DNA of 64,000 nucleotides, taken from the NCBI RefSeq assembly GCF_000150955.2, contig NC_011671.1, forward strand, positions 310,001-374,000, in the 5' to 3' direction. Each line of letters begins with the position of its first letter. Within the stretch, counting starts at the first letter, position 1. Below the pieces are notes generated by a model. That model was not told the origin of the DNA, did no database searches, and saw only the letters and a list, made by a program, of their open reading frames with translations. Positions 10,560-19,600 of the stretch are shown here, piece after piece. The DNA comes from Phaeodactylum tricornutum CCAP 1055/1. Taxonomy: Eukaryota > Bacillariophyta > Bacillariophyceae > Surirellales > Neidiaceae. Made by a program: the position numbers and the translations under genes.

Positions 10560-11222
10560 GGTATTCTTACACCTCTATCGATCTTAGAGAGCTGCGTAGG
10601 CCTCTCGTGATTTGCACGGGTGCGATTTTCAGTGACTTTCACGCCTGATGAAATGATTGACTTGTGGGTCAAGTCGAAATCAGCAACCAAATGTCTAGTC
10701 ACTGATCATCTACTCCGTTTTATTGATCGCACTCGTTGATCGTCTACTGGCAGTTAGGACGGAAATAGAACATCGAAATTCGAAGGGCAAGATCAACAGT
10801 CAAGAAGAATCTACAGTCAATTATACAGTTTTTCTTTCCACTGCAGGTCCAAAATAAAAAGAGCGATTTCGAAATTTCCAACGAGTTTGCCAGAACTTTG
10901 CGTTACTGTCAAACATATTTCAGAATTTAAAATTCGCACTCGCTTTTATCAACCTGTCTTGTATCTCCCAACGCTCACAGTAAGCATCTCCTCTACTTGC
11001 ATTTATGAAAACATAGATCGCGTTTTAGACGTAAATGAGTTTTTTGATTCATCCGATGATGACGTCTACTGTTAAATGTAAACTTTAGCTAGAGCTATGG
11101 TTGCGTGTCGCGTAGGCCGTCCATGCGTCGTCAAACTTCAGATAGCTTGATTTCGACCGACCAACGGCATCAAGTGGATCAGATGTAAAATCCATCAGCG
11201 AGGATTGAAGATTGTGAGAGCA
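10560..11222. other. Intergenic region between divergent genes
   Basis: 663 bp between the membrane-protein and Dabb-domain genes. Short ORFs are present on both strands but none shows a domain or biased codon use. No repeat or RNA gene seen. Confidence 0.45.
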
Positions 11223-11579
11223 ATGATATTTGGAAGTCTTCTCATATCGCTGGCCATGTCTGTCAAACATGTGGTGATGTTCGGTGTTCTACCTGAGACA
11301 AAAGTGGAAGAGGTGGAGGCGCTGAAGGCTGGTCTTCTTTCACTGCCCAAGAAGATAAAGCAAATCACTTCACACGAAATTGGAGTCGATCTCCAGCTTG
11401 AGGGAGGACAGAATCATCCATCTGGGAGAAACCGCGACATAGTATGGTCTGCCACATTTGCATCGAAAGAGGACTATGATGTGTATGAAAAACACCCGGA
11501 ACATGTTTCAGTTATCACTGATTTGATCAAACCCATCATGATTCCAGGATCGAGGTCGGCGATACAGTACGAAATTTGA
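11223..11579 (+). CDS. Dabb (stress-responsive alpha/beta-barrel) domain protein
   Basis: 118 residues from the ATG at 11223. It matches the Dabb family of small dimeric ferredoxin-like barrels: the family start VKHVVMFGVLPETKVEEVEA, the KKIKQITSHEIGVDLQ strand, the DIVWSATFASKEDYDVYEKH helix with its conserved Tyr and His, and the closing IKPIM segment. The family includes stress-induced plant proteins and enzymes such as olivetolic acid cyclase; the substrate here cannot be deduced. A second in-frame ATG at 11256 (MSVKHVVMF) is where many relatives start, so the first 11 residues (MIFGSLLISLA) may not be used, or may be a short signal anchor. Confidence 0.8.
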   Translation: MIFGSLLISLAMSVKHVVMFGVLPETKVEEVEALKAGLLSLPKKIKQITSHEIGVDLQLEGGQNHPSGRNRDIVWSATFASKEDYDVYEKHPEHVSVITDLIKPIMIPGSRSAIQYEI

Positions 11580-12252
11580 AGTGCACACACTCAAAGATTT
11601 GGCTTCGTGAGAGCTTGGAAGCCAAGATATGAGAAGACTTGCCCCATCCCGCATCTGTATAGCTCGAGCAACAGATAGGATGATTTACATTAAACTACAA
11701 GAAAAATGACGGAAAATATTTCTGCATGAGCAGTGCAGATAGTCGTCAGCTGCACCAATCGTTCTTTTCACTTTTGTCATATGATTCTTATTGTGTCGTC
11801 CAGGGCAGCCGTTACTTGCCTCTTCTCTTAGGCAGACAAAACTTGCAAAATCGCTAACTGTAAAGGATCAGCCCACAAACTGATTCTTTTAATATTTGCC
11901 GCTTTCGTAAAGTTCGAAACTATCTTCACCGACTCTGTGTTACTGTTAGCTCATCTTCCTGCCTCTTTTGGATTAACCGTGAAGGCGAGGGAGGGGTAGC
12001 GTTTGCGAGCAACAATTCTGACATGTAGCTATTTAATTTGTGAAAATTTGATTTCAAACGTTGTGTTGAGGGGATTACTGTTAATTAACAGTAGGTAATA
12101 TTCCTCTACTCTCTGGTAGTTGAGTATATTGCAAGTCCTCGACATACCTATACCTGTCGCGTGGTGTGAATTGGACCGTTTGACGTAATTTGGTCAAAGA
12201 GGTATTGCTACAGTTGACTCTGCGTGTTGCTCCTTCTTTCTTTGTCGTCACT
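11580..12252. other. Intergenic region, no gene seen
   Basis: 673 bp between two plus-strand genes. It presumably holds the Dabb 3' end and the fibrillin promoter. No motif, repeat or RNA gene that I can support. Confidence 0.45.
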
Positions 12253-13071
12253 ATGCTAGTTTCATTGTACACAATAGCCCTGCTATCCTTTTCTCTAAAT
12301 GAAGCCGAATCGTTCAGCTCGCGAGGGGGAAAGGCGCACCTGTCTCCGTTGCATTTGGCTCCACAAGACGAAGACTTGACCGCTCCGTCAGATATTTTGG
12401 AATGTTCTGTTCCCACCAACCCAGTACTATGCGATCGCTTAAAATGTGAGCTTTATCAGCTCGGGGCTTCTTACGACAGGGGATTCGGAGCTAGTCCAGG
12501 GGCTCGAGCGAAAGCCCAGGCTGTGGTTGAAGAGCTAGAGCGCATGACTCCAGAAAACGCAGCAGCTCAAGGAATTGAGGGTACCCATCCCAATGGTTCG
12601 CCCTTGGCGGGTAGCTGGAGAATGATTTGGACGACAGCAGTGGATGTCTTATTGTTGAATGCGTCACCTGTTTTTATAACTGGAGCAGTACACCAAGTGT
12701 TTGACCCCCCGGTCGTTACAAACGTGATCGATTTTCTACCTAGGGCACAGTCTCTGTTTCCACCCGACGTCGTGCCCAGCAGTCTCCTTCGAGCCAAGGT
12801 GCAGACCAAAGCAAGTCCGAGGCAGAATAAGCCGAACCGTGTGGGTTTATTGTTCGAAAAGGTCCAAGTTCAGCCGTTGCAGATCTTGGGTGTTGATGTC
12901 AACATGGTTCCGCCGTTAGGATTCAATTTGCCTAAACTGCCAGGGACAGACAATGGCGACTCTCCAGGGTATTTTGATGTGACGTACTTGGATCATGAGC
13001 TCTTGGTAATTCGCCAAAACGCCCCGGGGGGTTTATTTGCTTTGGTTCGGGTAAACTCCATTGATCCCTAG
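12253..13071 (+). CDS. Plastid-lipid-associated protein (fibrillin/PAP family)
   Basis: 272 residues from the ATG at 12253. The N-terminus is a signal peptide (MLVSLYTIALLSFSLNEAES) followed by FSSRGGKAHLSP, so the probable bipartite plastid leader has Phe at the predicted cleavage site. The PAP/fibrillin domain follows: LKCELYQLGASYDRGFGA, ELERMTPENAA, then LAGSWRMIWTTAVDVLLL, DVNMVPPLGFNLP and the C-terminal FDVTYLDHELLVIRQ plus LFALVRV. Members bind hydrophobic molecules in thylakoids and plastoglobules. The frame extends upstream by 21 codons only from a TTG, so the ATG is preferred. Confidence 0.87.
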   Translation: MLVSLYTIALLSFSLNEAESFSSRGGKAHLSPLHLAPQDEDLTAPSDILECSVPTNPVLCDRLKCELYQLGASYDRGFGASPGARAKAQAVVEELERMTPENAAAQGIEGTHPNGSPLAGSWRMIWTTAVDVLLLNASPVFITGAVHQVFDPPVVTNVIDFLPRAQSLFPPDVVPSSLLRAKVQTKASPRQNKPNRVGLLFEKVQVQPLQILGVDVNMVPPLGFNLPKLPGTDNGDSPGYFDVTYLDHELLVIRQNAPGGLFALVRVNSIDP

Positions 13072-13272
13072 CACCAGAGCTCCTACAATCAAGGTGCCTC
13101 TTGCTACGCTACTAAGAGTTGAACGATGAACCTGTTGAAGTGTCTAATCAATTTTTGGAAAGTATTTCTCAGTGGGGCCTTGTTTCACATCTCGGCCGAT
13201 CACGCGCCATTCCTGATGAAAAAGGTCGCGACGAAATGCTCTCATTCAACATCAGCTAAAGCTCATATCAGT

Positions 13273-13923
13273 CTATTCGGTTTCATCACCCTTATCCAAA
13301 ATTAAGGCAACTGCCACTTGCCGGTCTTCTGCATTCAAAATGTTAAAGGTACCAATTGCGTTTGATATGTTCATCTTTTCTACCACGCAGTTCTTCTTGC
13401 TCAACCCTATCTTGATCCGATCAATTTGCGGTAGCGGAATGGGTCCGTTGCATCCAATGAATAGGTATTCTAAACTTGGTTTGTGCAGGAACACAGACGC
13501 GATGGACTCCAGTGTGACATCCTCCGGCTTGGTAACACCCCACAGGAAGCACCCAAAAGGAAACGCCATGATACTTCCGTTCATGTGAACTGTACCGGAT
13601 TCAATCTGCTCGTTTTCGTCTATTTTCTTGACAGTATTCAAGACATCAAAGCCGGTCGGTGCGTAACCCTGCAGTATTATTTTGGGCCTTTCACCAAAAG
13701 TCAATGATTCGTACGTTATGTCGTGTCCTCGCTCGTTCCAGTCACTGAAGCTTCGACGTGGTCCGGAAACACCGTTGGTACGGGTTAGACGCCAAGCAGC
13801 AGCTGTTGCTCTCGCTCCGTGAACGTTTTGCAAAACGCTCATGTTTGCTTCAGAACCAAGATACCTAACGTTAGCCAGTCGAGTAGCGGATAACAGCGCG
13901 TGAAGTGGCGCTCCTTTCCCCAT
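13273..13923 (-). CDS. NDUFAF3: NDUFAF3/Mth938-like protein (DUF498)
   Basis: 216 residues from an ATG; probable mitochondrial assembly factor for respiratory complex I. The basic N-terminus (RLANVRYLGSE, then a run of Ala and Arg) fits a mitochondrial presequence. The Mth938-like domain contains IILQGYAPTGFDVLNTVK, a FGCFLWGVTKPEDVT segment, LEYLFIGCNGPIPLP, and near the C-terminus ISNAIGTFNILNAEDRQVAVALI, which is the conserved NA-TFN-L--E-R-V--AL pattern of the family. It is divergent from the golgin gene. In-frame internal ATGs make a shorter protein possible. Confidence 0.85.
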   Translation of the reverse strand: MGKGAPLHALLSATRLANVRYLGSEANMSVLQNVHGARATAAAWRLTRTNGVSGPRRSFSDWNERGHDITYESLTFGERPKIILQGYAPTGFDVLNTVKKIDENEQIESGTVHMNGSIMAFPFGCFLWGVTKPEDVTLESIASVFLHKPSLEYLFIGCNGPIPLPQIDRIKIGLSKKNCVVEKMNISNAIGTFNILNAEDRQVAVALILDKGDETE

Positions 13924-14349
13924 AATTGCTCCTCTACCCTTGCGTATAGGCGGAGCGTTTGTTTTTATGCATCGTTTACTTTTCCTCCCATCATCACTAC
14001 GTAGGCGGGGACCGAGCGCTAGCCCGATGAGACGGTTGTTTACATTAACACGACCAGTCGATGATTAACCCTGCTCTACTTTAAACGTCGATGAGGGGTT
14101 GACAGTGCAACAACAACGTGAACCTGTGTCAACCCTCCGGTTAGGGTTGTTTTTCGTCTCCGTGTCTTTTGTCGCATCGTGTACGGTATGTTCCGAAATC
14201 GCAACGTTGACAGCGTACTTTGTCGCCAAAAAAGTACCTGGGCCGCTGAGTATTGTGGTCTGTTTTGGTATATACCTGCGTTTGGAGGCCTACATTCTTG
14301 TGGATGGCAAACAGCGAGAGAATTTAGTTTCCAGTGTTTGCAGTCGATC
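13924..14349. other. Intergenic region between divergent genes
   Basis: 426 bp between the NDUFAF3-like and golgin genes. The golgin frame remains open back to 14188, where another ATG lies, but the sequence before 14350 does not look like a golgin N-terminus. Confidence 0.45.
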
Positions 14350-16617
14350 ATGTCCCGTTGGTTGCAAAACGTAGGAAGCTTTCTGGAAAAGCTGGATGAC
14401 CAAGCCGAGCAAATTGCGGACGGCAATATCCATCTGCAAAGCGAGGAAGGCGAAGTCTTTGGCCAGGGAAAAGACGCAATAGAGTCCATACTAGTCGCTC
14501 GTGGACTCAGCCTTTCAAATGAGGACGAAAAAGAGGGAGAAGATGATAACTTGGACGATGATGTCGAATATTCGGTGCAGAAATTTTCGGACACGGAGCA
14601 GGACGTGGGGAACCATGAGCCAGAAAGTGATTTGGTAGAAGAGGGAAGGATTTTATCTGACGAAAACTCATCAGCTAGTCTACGGACTTCATCGGTCTCT
14701 GAAGAGGTCGTTGAAGGTGTCGCTGCTGTGCTAACCGATGTTGGGTCTGGTTTGGGATCGACCCATTCCACTGTTGAGGTAGAGAGGAATAGTGGTGGCG
14801 ATGGGGTAGAGAGGAATGATAGTGGAGATGAGGGAGGCGCCGTTGTGAGCGAGAATGGGGCAAAGGTTTCGATAGGGGATATCCCAGTTACGCCTGCAAA
14901 GGAAACACCCGTTGCCACGATGGCGACGTCGGGCCACACACAGCCCGAAACCCCGTTCGGTACTCCAGCTCAAACCGCCACCAAGCCAACGAACTCCGGC
15001 GCGCCAACCGGGCCACCGAAACCGCCAATTCCACCCAAACCTGCGACACAGAAAGCACAAGACAGTGCGGAAGCCAAGGAAGCGCTTAAGCAAGTGCGAA
15101 TTTTACGACGACACGTGCTTTCACTAAATCAAGAACTCGAAAAAGCTGAGTCGGAAATGCAGGCCCAGCGCGATGAGCTCGAGCGTGCCGCCGACCGGAT
15201 GGAAAAGGATCGTGTCCGACGAAAAGAAGAACAAGAAAAAGAAAAAGTTCGTCACGCCGAAGAACTGAGAGCCCTCAAATCTCAACATGATCAAATTTTG
15301 AAGGATGTCAAGGCTCGGTCGGATCAACAGGTTAACGATGTACGTAGGCAACTCAAAGAGCTCGAAAACCGACGGATGCAAGAAGGTGGGGATTATAACA
15401 ATGAGCTCGCAGAGGCCATACAGCGAGAACAAGATATGATGCAAAGGTACTCCATGCTGGAGGATGAGAAATCGACCATGCTCTCGCAGATTGCGACGCT
15501 CCAAGCTCAGCAAGAGTCGCTCGGAAGTCGCTTAGAGTCTCTCTCTCAAAGCGCTGACAGCGCTACGCAACGGGAGCGAGAAGCAGAAGACCGATTGGAT
15601 GACGCTCTTTCTACGCACGCGAGACAGATTGGCCAACGGCAGGCACGAGAAGCGGATTTAGAGCGCACCATTGCAGAATTGGGAGCTGCTCTGGTTTCGG
15701 CTCGTACGATGGCAACGAATGGATCGTCCCGGCACGGAAAAGAAGCCGACAAAAGCAGTCAAGTTACAGAACGAGTCATTGACTTGGAGCACGAAATTGA
15801 GGTCCTTAACGGGTATCTGACTCACGAACAACAGTGCAGTAATGCGCTCCGGCAAGAACTTCAAGATGCTACACGTGAGCGAGCTGAAGAAGCTGCGGCA
15901 AGTAGTCGACGACATGTTCACAACGACCGACAAATTGCTGAGCTTTCCCAAACTGTTCTCTCCCTTAAGACCGAGCTTCGCGATATTAGTTCTGTCAAAC
16001 GAAAAGATTCTATAATTCGGGATGATGTGACGAGTGAGCATGAGGAGCTTAACCAAATTAAAACCCTCTCGGAAGAGGTGCTTCGCCAGCGTGAAAATCT
16101 GACGCGGTCGAATAACGAAGTGTCTACTTTGAAGAGCCGACTCCAAGCTGCTCTGGAGAGAGCCACCCTAGCTGATGCTCTACAGGATCAATTAGGAAAC
16201 AGTTCCATGCTGGACTTGGAAGAAGCCACCGGCAAGACCCGAAAAAGGAGGGGGGCGAAGTCTGGTGTGCTGTTACAAGGGGGGTCGATAAGGGGCGCCT
16301 TGCGTTTGAATCCCGCGCTAAGAGAATCCACGGAAAGACTTGGAAAAGTGCTAGATGGTTTAGACGTCTTTCTTGTGGAGAGTGGCAAGTTTCTTAGATT
16401 CAATCCGCTTGCTCGGCTATTATTTATAGTCTATCTTCTCCTTCTGCACCTCTGGACATTTACGTTGGTGTTCTTGCATGCCCATACGTTCGAAGCAGTC
16501 CATGGTGATTTTGGAGCAGGAGGAACGCTGGCCAATGGGCCTCACGCGCTCATGCAACAACCGGTCAATCCTGAAACGTACGAAGCCGAGATTGATAATA
16601 TTCCTGCTGTTAACTGA
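14350..16617 (+). CDS. Golgin-84-like coiled-coil Golgi tether
   Basis: 755 residues from the ATG at 14350; the start MSRWLQNVGSFLEKLDDQAE resembles the conserved N-terminus of golgin-84 and plant golgin candidate 1. An acidic, Ser-rich region (to about residue 220) and a Pro-rich patch (TGPPKPPIPPKP) precede a long coiled coil (about 240-650) rich in Glu, Arg, Gln and Leu. The C-terminus has ALRESTERLGKVLDGLDVF followed by one membrane segment (LARLLFIVYLLLLHLWTF), the tail-anchor arrangement of golgin-84, which tethers intra-Golgi vesicles. Its stop codon (16615-16617) lies inside the 3' coding end of the JmjC gene on the other strand. An alternative start at 14188 would add 54 residues. 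Confidence 0.85.
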   Translation: MSRWLQNVGSFLEKLDDQAEQIADGNIHLQSEEGEVFGQGKDAIESILVARGLSLSNEDEKEGEDDNLDDDVEYSVQKFSDTEQDVGNHEPESDLVEEGRILSDENSSASLRTSSVSEEVVEGVAAVLTDVGSGLGSTHSTVEVERNSGGDGVERNDSGDEGGAVVSENGAKVSIGDIPVTPAKETPVATMATSGHTQPETPFGTPAQTATKPTNSGAPTGPPKPPIPPKPATQKAQDSAEAKEALKQVRILRRHVLSLNQELEKAESEMQAQRDELERAADRMEKDRVRRKEEQEKEKVRHAEELRALKSQHDQILKDVKARSDQQVNDVRRQLKELENRRMQEGGDYNNELAEAIQREQDMMQRYSMLEDEKSTMLSQIATLQAQQESLGSRLESLSQSADSATQREREAEDRLDDALSTHARQIGQRQAREADLERTIAELGAALVSARTMATNGSSRHGKEADKSSQVTERVIDLEHEIEVLNGYLTHEQQCSNALRQELQDATRERAEEAAASSRRHVHNDRQIAELSQTVLSLKTELRDISSVKRKDSIIRDDVTSEHEELNQIKTLSEEVLRQRENLTRSNNEVSTLKSRLQAALERATLADALQDQLGNSSMLDLEEATGKTRKRRGAKSGVLLQGGSIRGALRLNPALRESTERLGKVLDGLDVFLVESGKFLRFNPLARLLFIVYLLLLHLWTFTLVFLHAHTFEAVHGDFGAGGTLANGPHALMQQPVNPETYEAEIDNIPAVN

Positions 16618-19600
16618 TATTGTTTTCATCTTGCGGGTTTTGTACATTCAAGAGCTCTGGGTTCTCACTCATAAAGTCAATTCGATTATGTGGATCGGTA
16701 ATTTCAAAGTTGGGCACCTTCGACTTACTCTCATGCAGAGTCAATGAGTTTGGGCCCACGTTCTCCCAGTTCAGTGATATATTTTCAGCAGGCTTAGCTG
16801 ACTTTTGTACTTGGTCGGACTCCTTGGATATAAGGTTCAAACGTAGTCGTGTCTCGTCGGCATATAGCACAGACCGCTCCCCCGCTAATATTTTACATTT
16901 CGTCAAAATTCGGTCCATATGGGTTTCGGAATAGAAGCGCGCCCGTAGCTCGAAGGAATCGTGACAATCGCAGGAACAATGTGTGCACTTACTACAGAAT
17001 TGGCAACTCATCGCCATATCGACGTTTCCACATTCCGACTTAGTCCGTGCAAATCCACCAGTATGGCATAGATAGCTCGCAAAGACAGTTTGACCTTTCT
17101 TGTCGACGAAGGTAGATTCGTTTGCCGCCTGCCAACCGGCCGTGAAACAGGACTCGCAAATATTATAGTCTTTTTTAAGTATTGTCTCACAACCGACACA
17201 ATGCCAATATGTGTTCATCAGCTCTTCTTTGCATCTCATACAGGAAAAGCCTGTGTTCCCATATGGGGTGCAAGAAACGTTCGAAGAGGTCTCGTACGAG
17301 TCTGGCAGCGGAACTCTAGTAAAACTGCCTCGGTCGGTGACCAAAGAGCATCTTGTTCCTGCTTTGGAGCAGTCATGCTGCATCGAGGCAATTATTTCTT
17401 GAAGACAAGGTAGAATTCCGCGAGAAAACTCAACATCTTCGACGTCGACCATAGTTTTCGGAAGAGCATCATCATACGATCCAAGCAACGACCGTGATTC
17501 CGGCTGTGTTACTTGAGACGGAAGAATATCGGCTGCGTGGAGTAAACACGTCTTCCAGATACCCAGAGACTCGCTCTGCAAGGATTTGTTGATTTCTGCA
17601 GCTTCGAGAGCCGCAGCAGTCTCTCTGTTGATTCCTTCTGCGTCGAAACCTTGAAACATCCAATCCCAAGCAACACTAAGACAAATCCCTCCTGAGCCTA
17701 TAGATGGATTGGATTCTGCCAATTCTGATCGAAGTTTGGAATGGCAATCGTGTTCGGAAAGCTTTTGATTCAATCCAGCCTTTCGAAACGCATGCAAGCA
17801 CCCTTTATTGATGTGCAAAAACTGGTTAGGACTTAAAACGAATACCTGCGGGCAATATCTATGAAATTTGTGTCAGATACTTTGTTAAAAAAGGTTTCTG
17901 TGCGTCTTGATTCTACTCACCCCATTTCTTTCAGCTTATCAATAGTATCATTCGAAAACCAATCCGGTTGGGAGCTCTGCGCAATATCAGCGTTAGCGAA
18001 ATGTGGAAGATACAAAAAAAATGTTTGATATTGCAGAAAAGCCGCACTTGCCTGGCCTTCTCCGTGAGGCTGTCCATTTAAAGCATCGTAAGGCAAGTGT
18101 TTTGCGATCAACTTATTCACGTATAATTTGTGCTGCTGTGGGATCCTTCGTAGCTTGACCACCTCATTAAAACCAGCGATACACTGATGACCGGAATCAA
18201 CGGTTCCGTTACCGTCCTGGTGGAGTGCAGTGAATGCGCCAGGAATACCCATATACCTGAAACGAGAAGCAACAATAAGATAGAGAAAAGAAAACAAGAA
18301 TCGGAAGGAAAACTTTCACGTACAGATTTGGTCCCATGAACGGCCTAGCAGACTCGGTAACCTGTAAATGAGCACAAAGGGGAGTCAGTTGTGTCATTAC
18401 CAGTTTCCTCAGCAAAACGAAAGACTACTCACCGCCCGCATGAGGCACAGTCCGCCCCCAGGCAATATCTTTGGCATTTTGAAATTATCCTGGAAATTCT
18501 TCGTCAAACCCCGGAACTTCTCTCCCAAATCGACATCGATCAAATAAACAATGTCTTTGCGGACGTCCAGAATCTCATTGATGGCATTCCCGTCCTTGTC
18601 GCGACCTTCATAGTCAAAACGCCAATCTATTGTGTCAATATCAGACAGTTCCGATTTCCTTTTTTGGTGATCTTCCCACATTTCAATGTAGCTGATGAAA
18701 TCCCGCAGGGTCAAAGAGAGAGTCTTGTCGTGTTCTTTGTATAGTGTATTGCCGTCCGCCTCGATAGTCTCGAACTTTCTAAATGAATGAAAGCGAAAGT
18801 CCCCGTATATACTCTTTAGATGGCTGCACCTCCATTCGTGAGGGTTCAATCCTTCGAGCAGCCCCTCGGAAACGAAAGCAATATCATCTCGTTCCAGCAA
18901 GTAGCCAAAAAATGTAAGATCTTCAACAGTTAATTGACTCACAGCGAGTCCTCGAAAGTTAGCATGATAGACCCTTGAACTTTGGCAGAATTGCCACTTG
19001 ACTTTTGAGGGGAAAGGCGGATCTCGCAATGGCGGCGGAGGTGAAAGCGGTGAAATTTCCCCGCTGCTGAGAAAACTTGTTTCTTCAATATAATAAGGGC
19101 TTGAATTCACATTAAATGTCACTGAAGAGGGATCAAGTTGGATGGCGGGCTTAATGTGTTCTTCAGCCGCCTTGTACTTTTGCATCAGTCGCAATCTTTT
19201 CTTTTCTGCTAAACCGTCGAAAGCAGAGTCATCCCTCGCATTCATTTGGCTTTCATGAGTCTCGGGAAGAAGAAAAGCAGTCTTCACACGCTCCGTTATT
19301 TCATCAATGTTGTCGGTCAAAACACTGCGTTTTTCTTGGGCTCGGTCAAACTCCCGAAGAGTCCTTTGCTGGTCCGAAAATTCTTCGATCACGCCTTGTA
19401 TTCTTTGAAGTACTCTGCGTATGCGCACATACCGATTTCTTCCCTCTCTTGTTTTTAGCGTCTTAATATCCCAATTCGGGTCTTCCGCTTGTAACGCCTG
19501 AAAGCCGCCCTCAACGGGCTTCCCAGTAAATTTTTCGAGGCCAAACCACTCGTTGAAAACCCGGGAAAATTTAAGTTTTCTTACGTTTCCTTTCCATGAA

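Noticed and set aside
14179-14349. N-terminal extension of the golgin ORF
   Set aside because: The first codon is GTG, and the extension lacks similarity to golgins, while the sequence from 14350 matches the family N-terminus.
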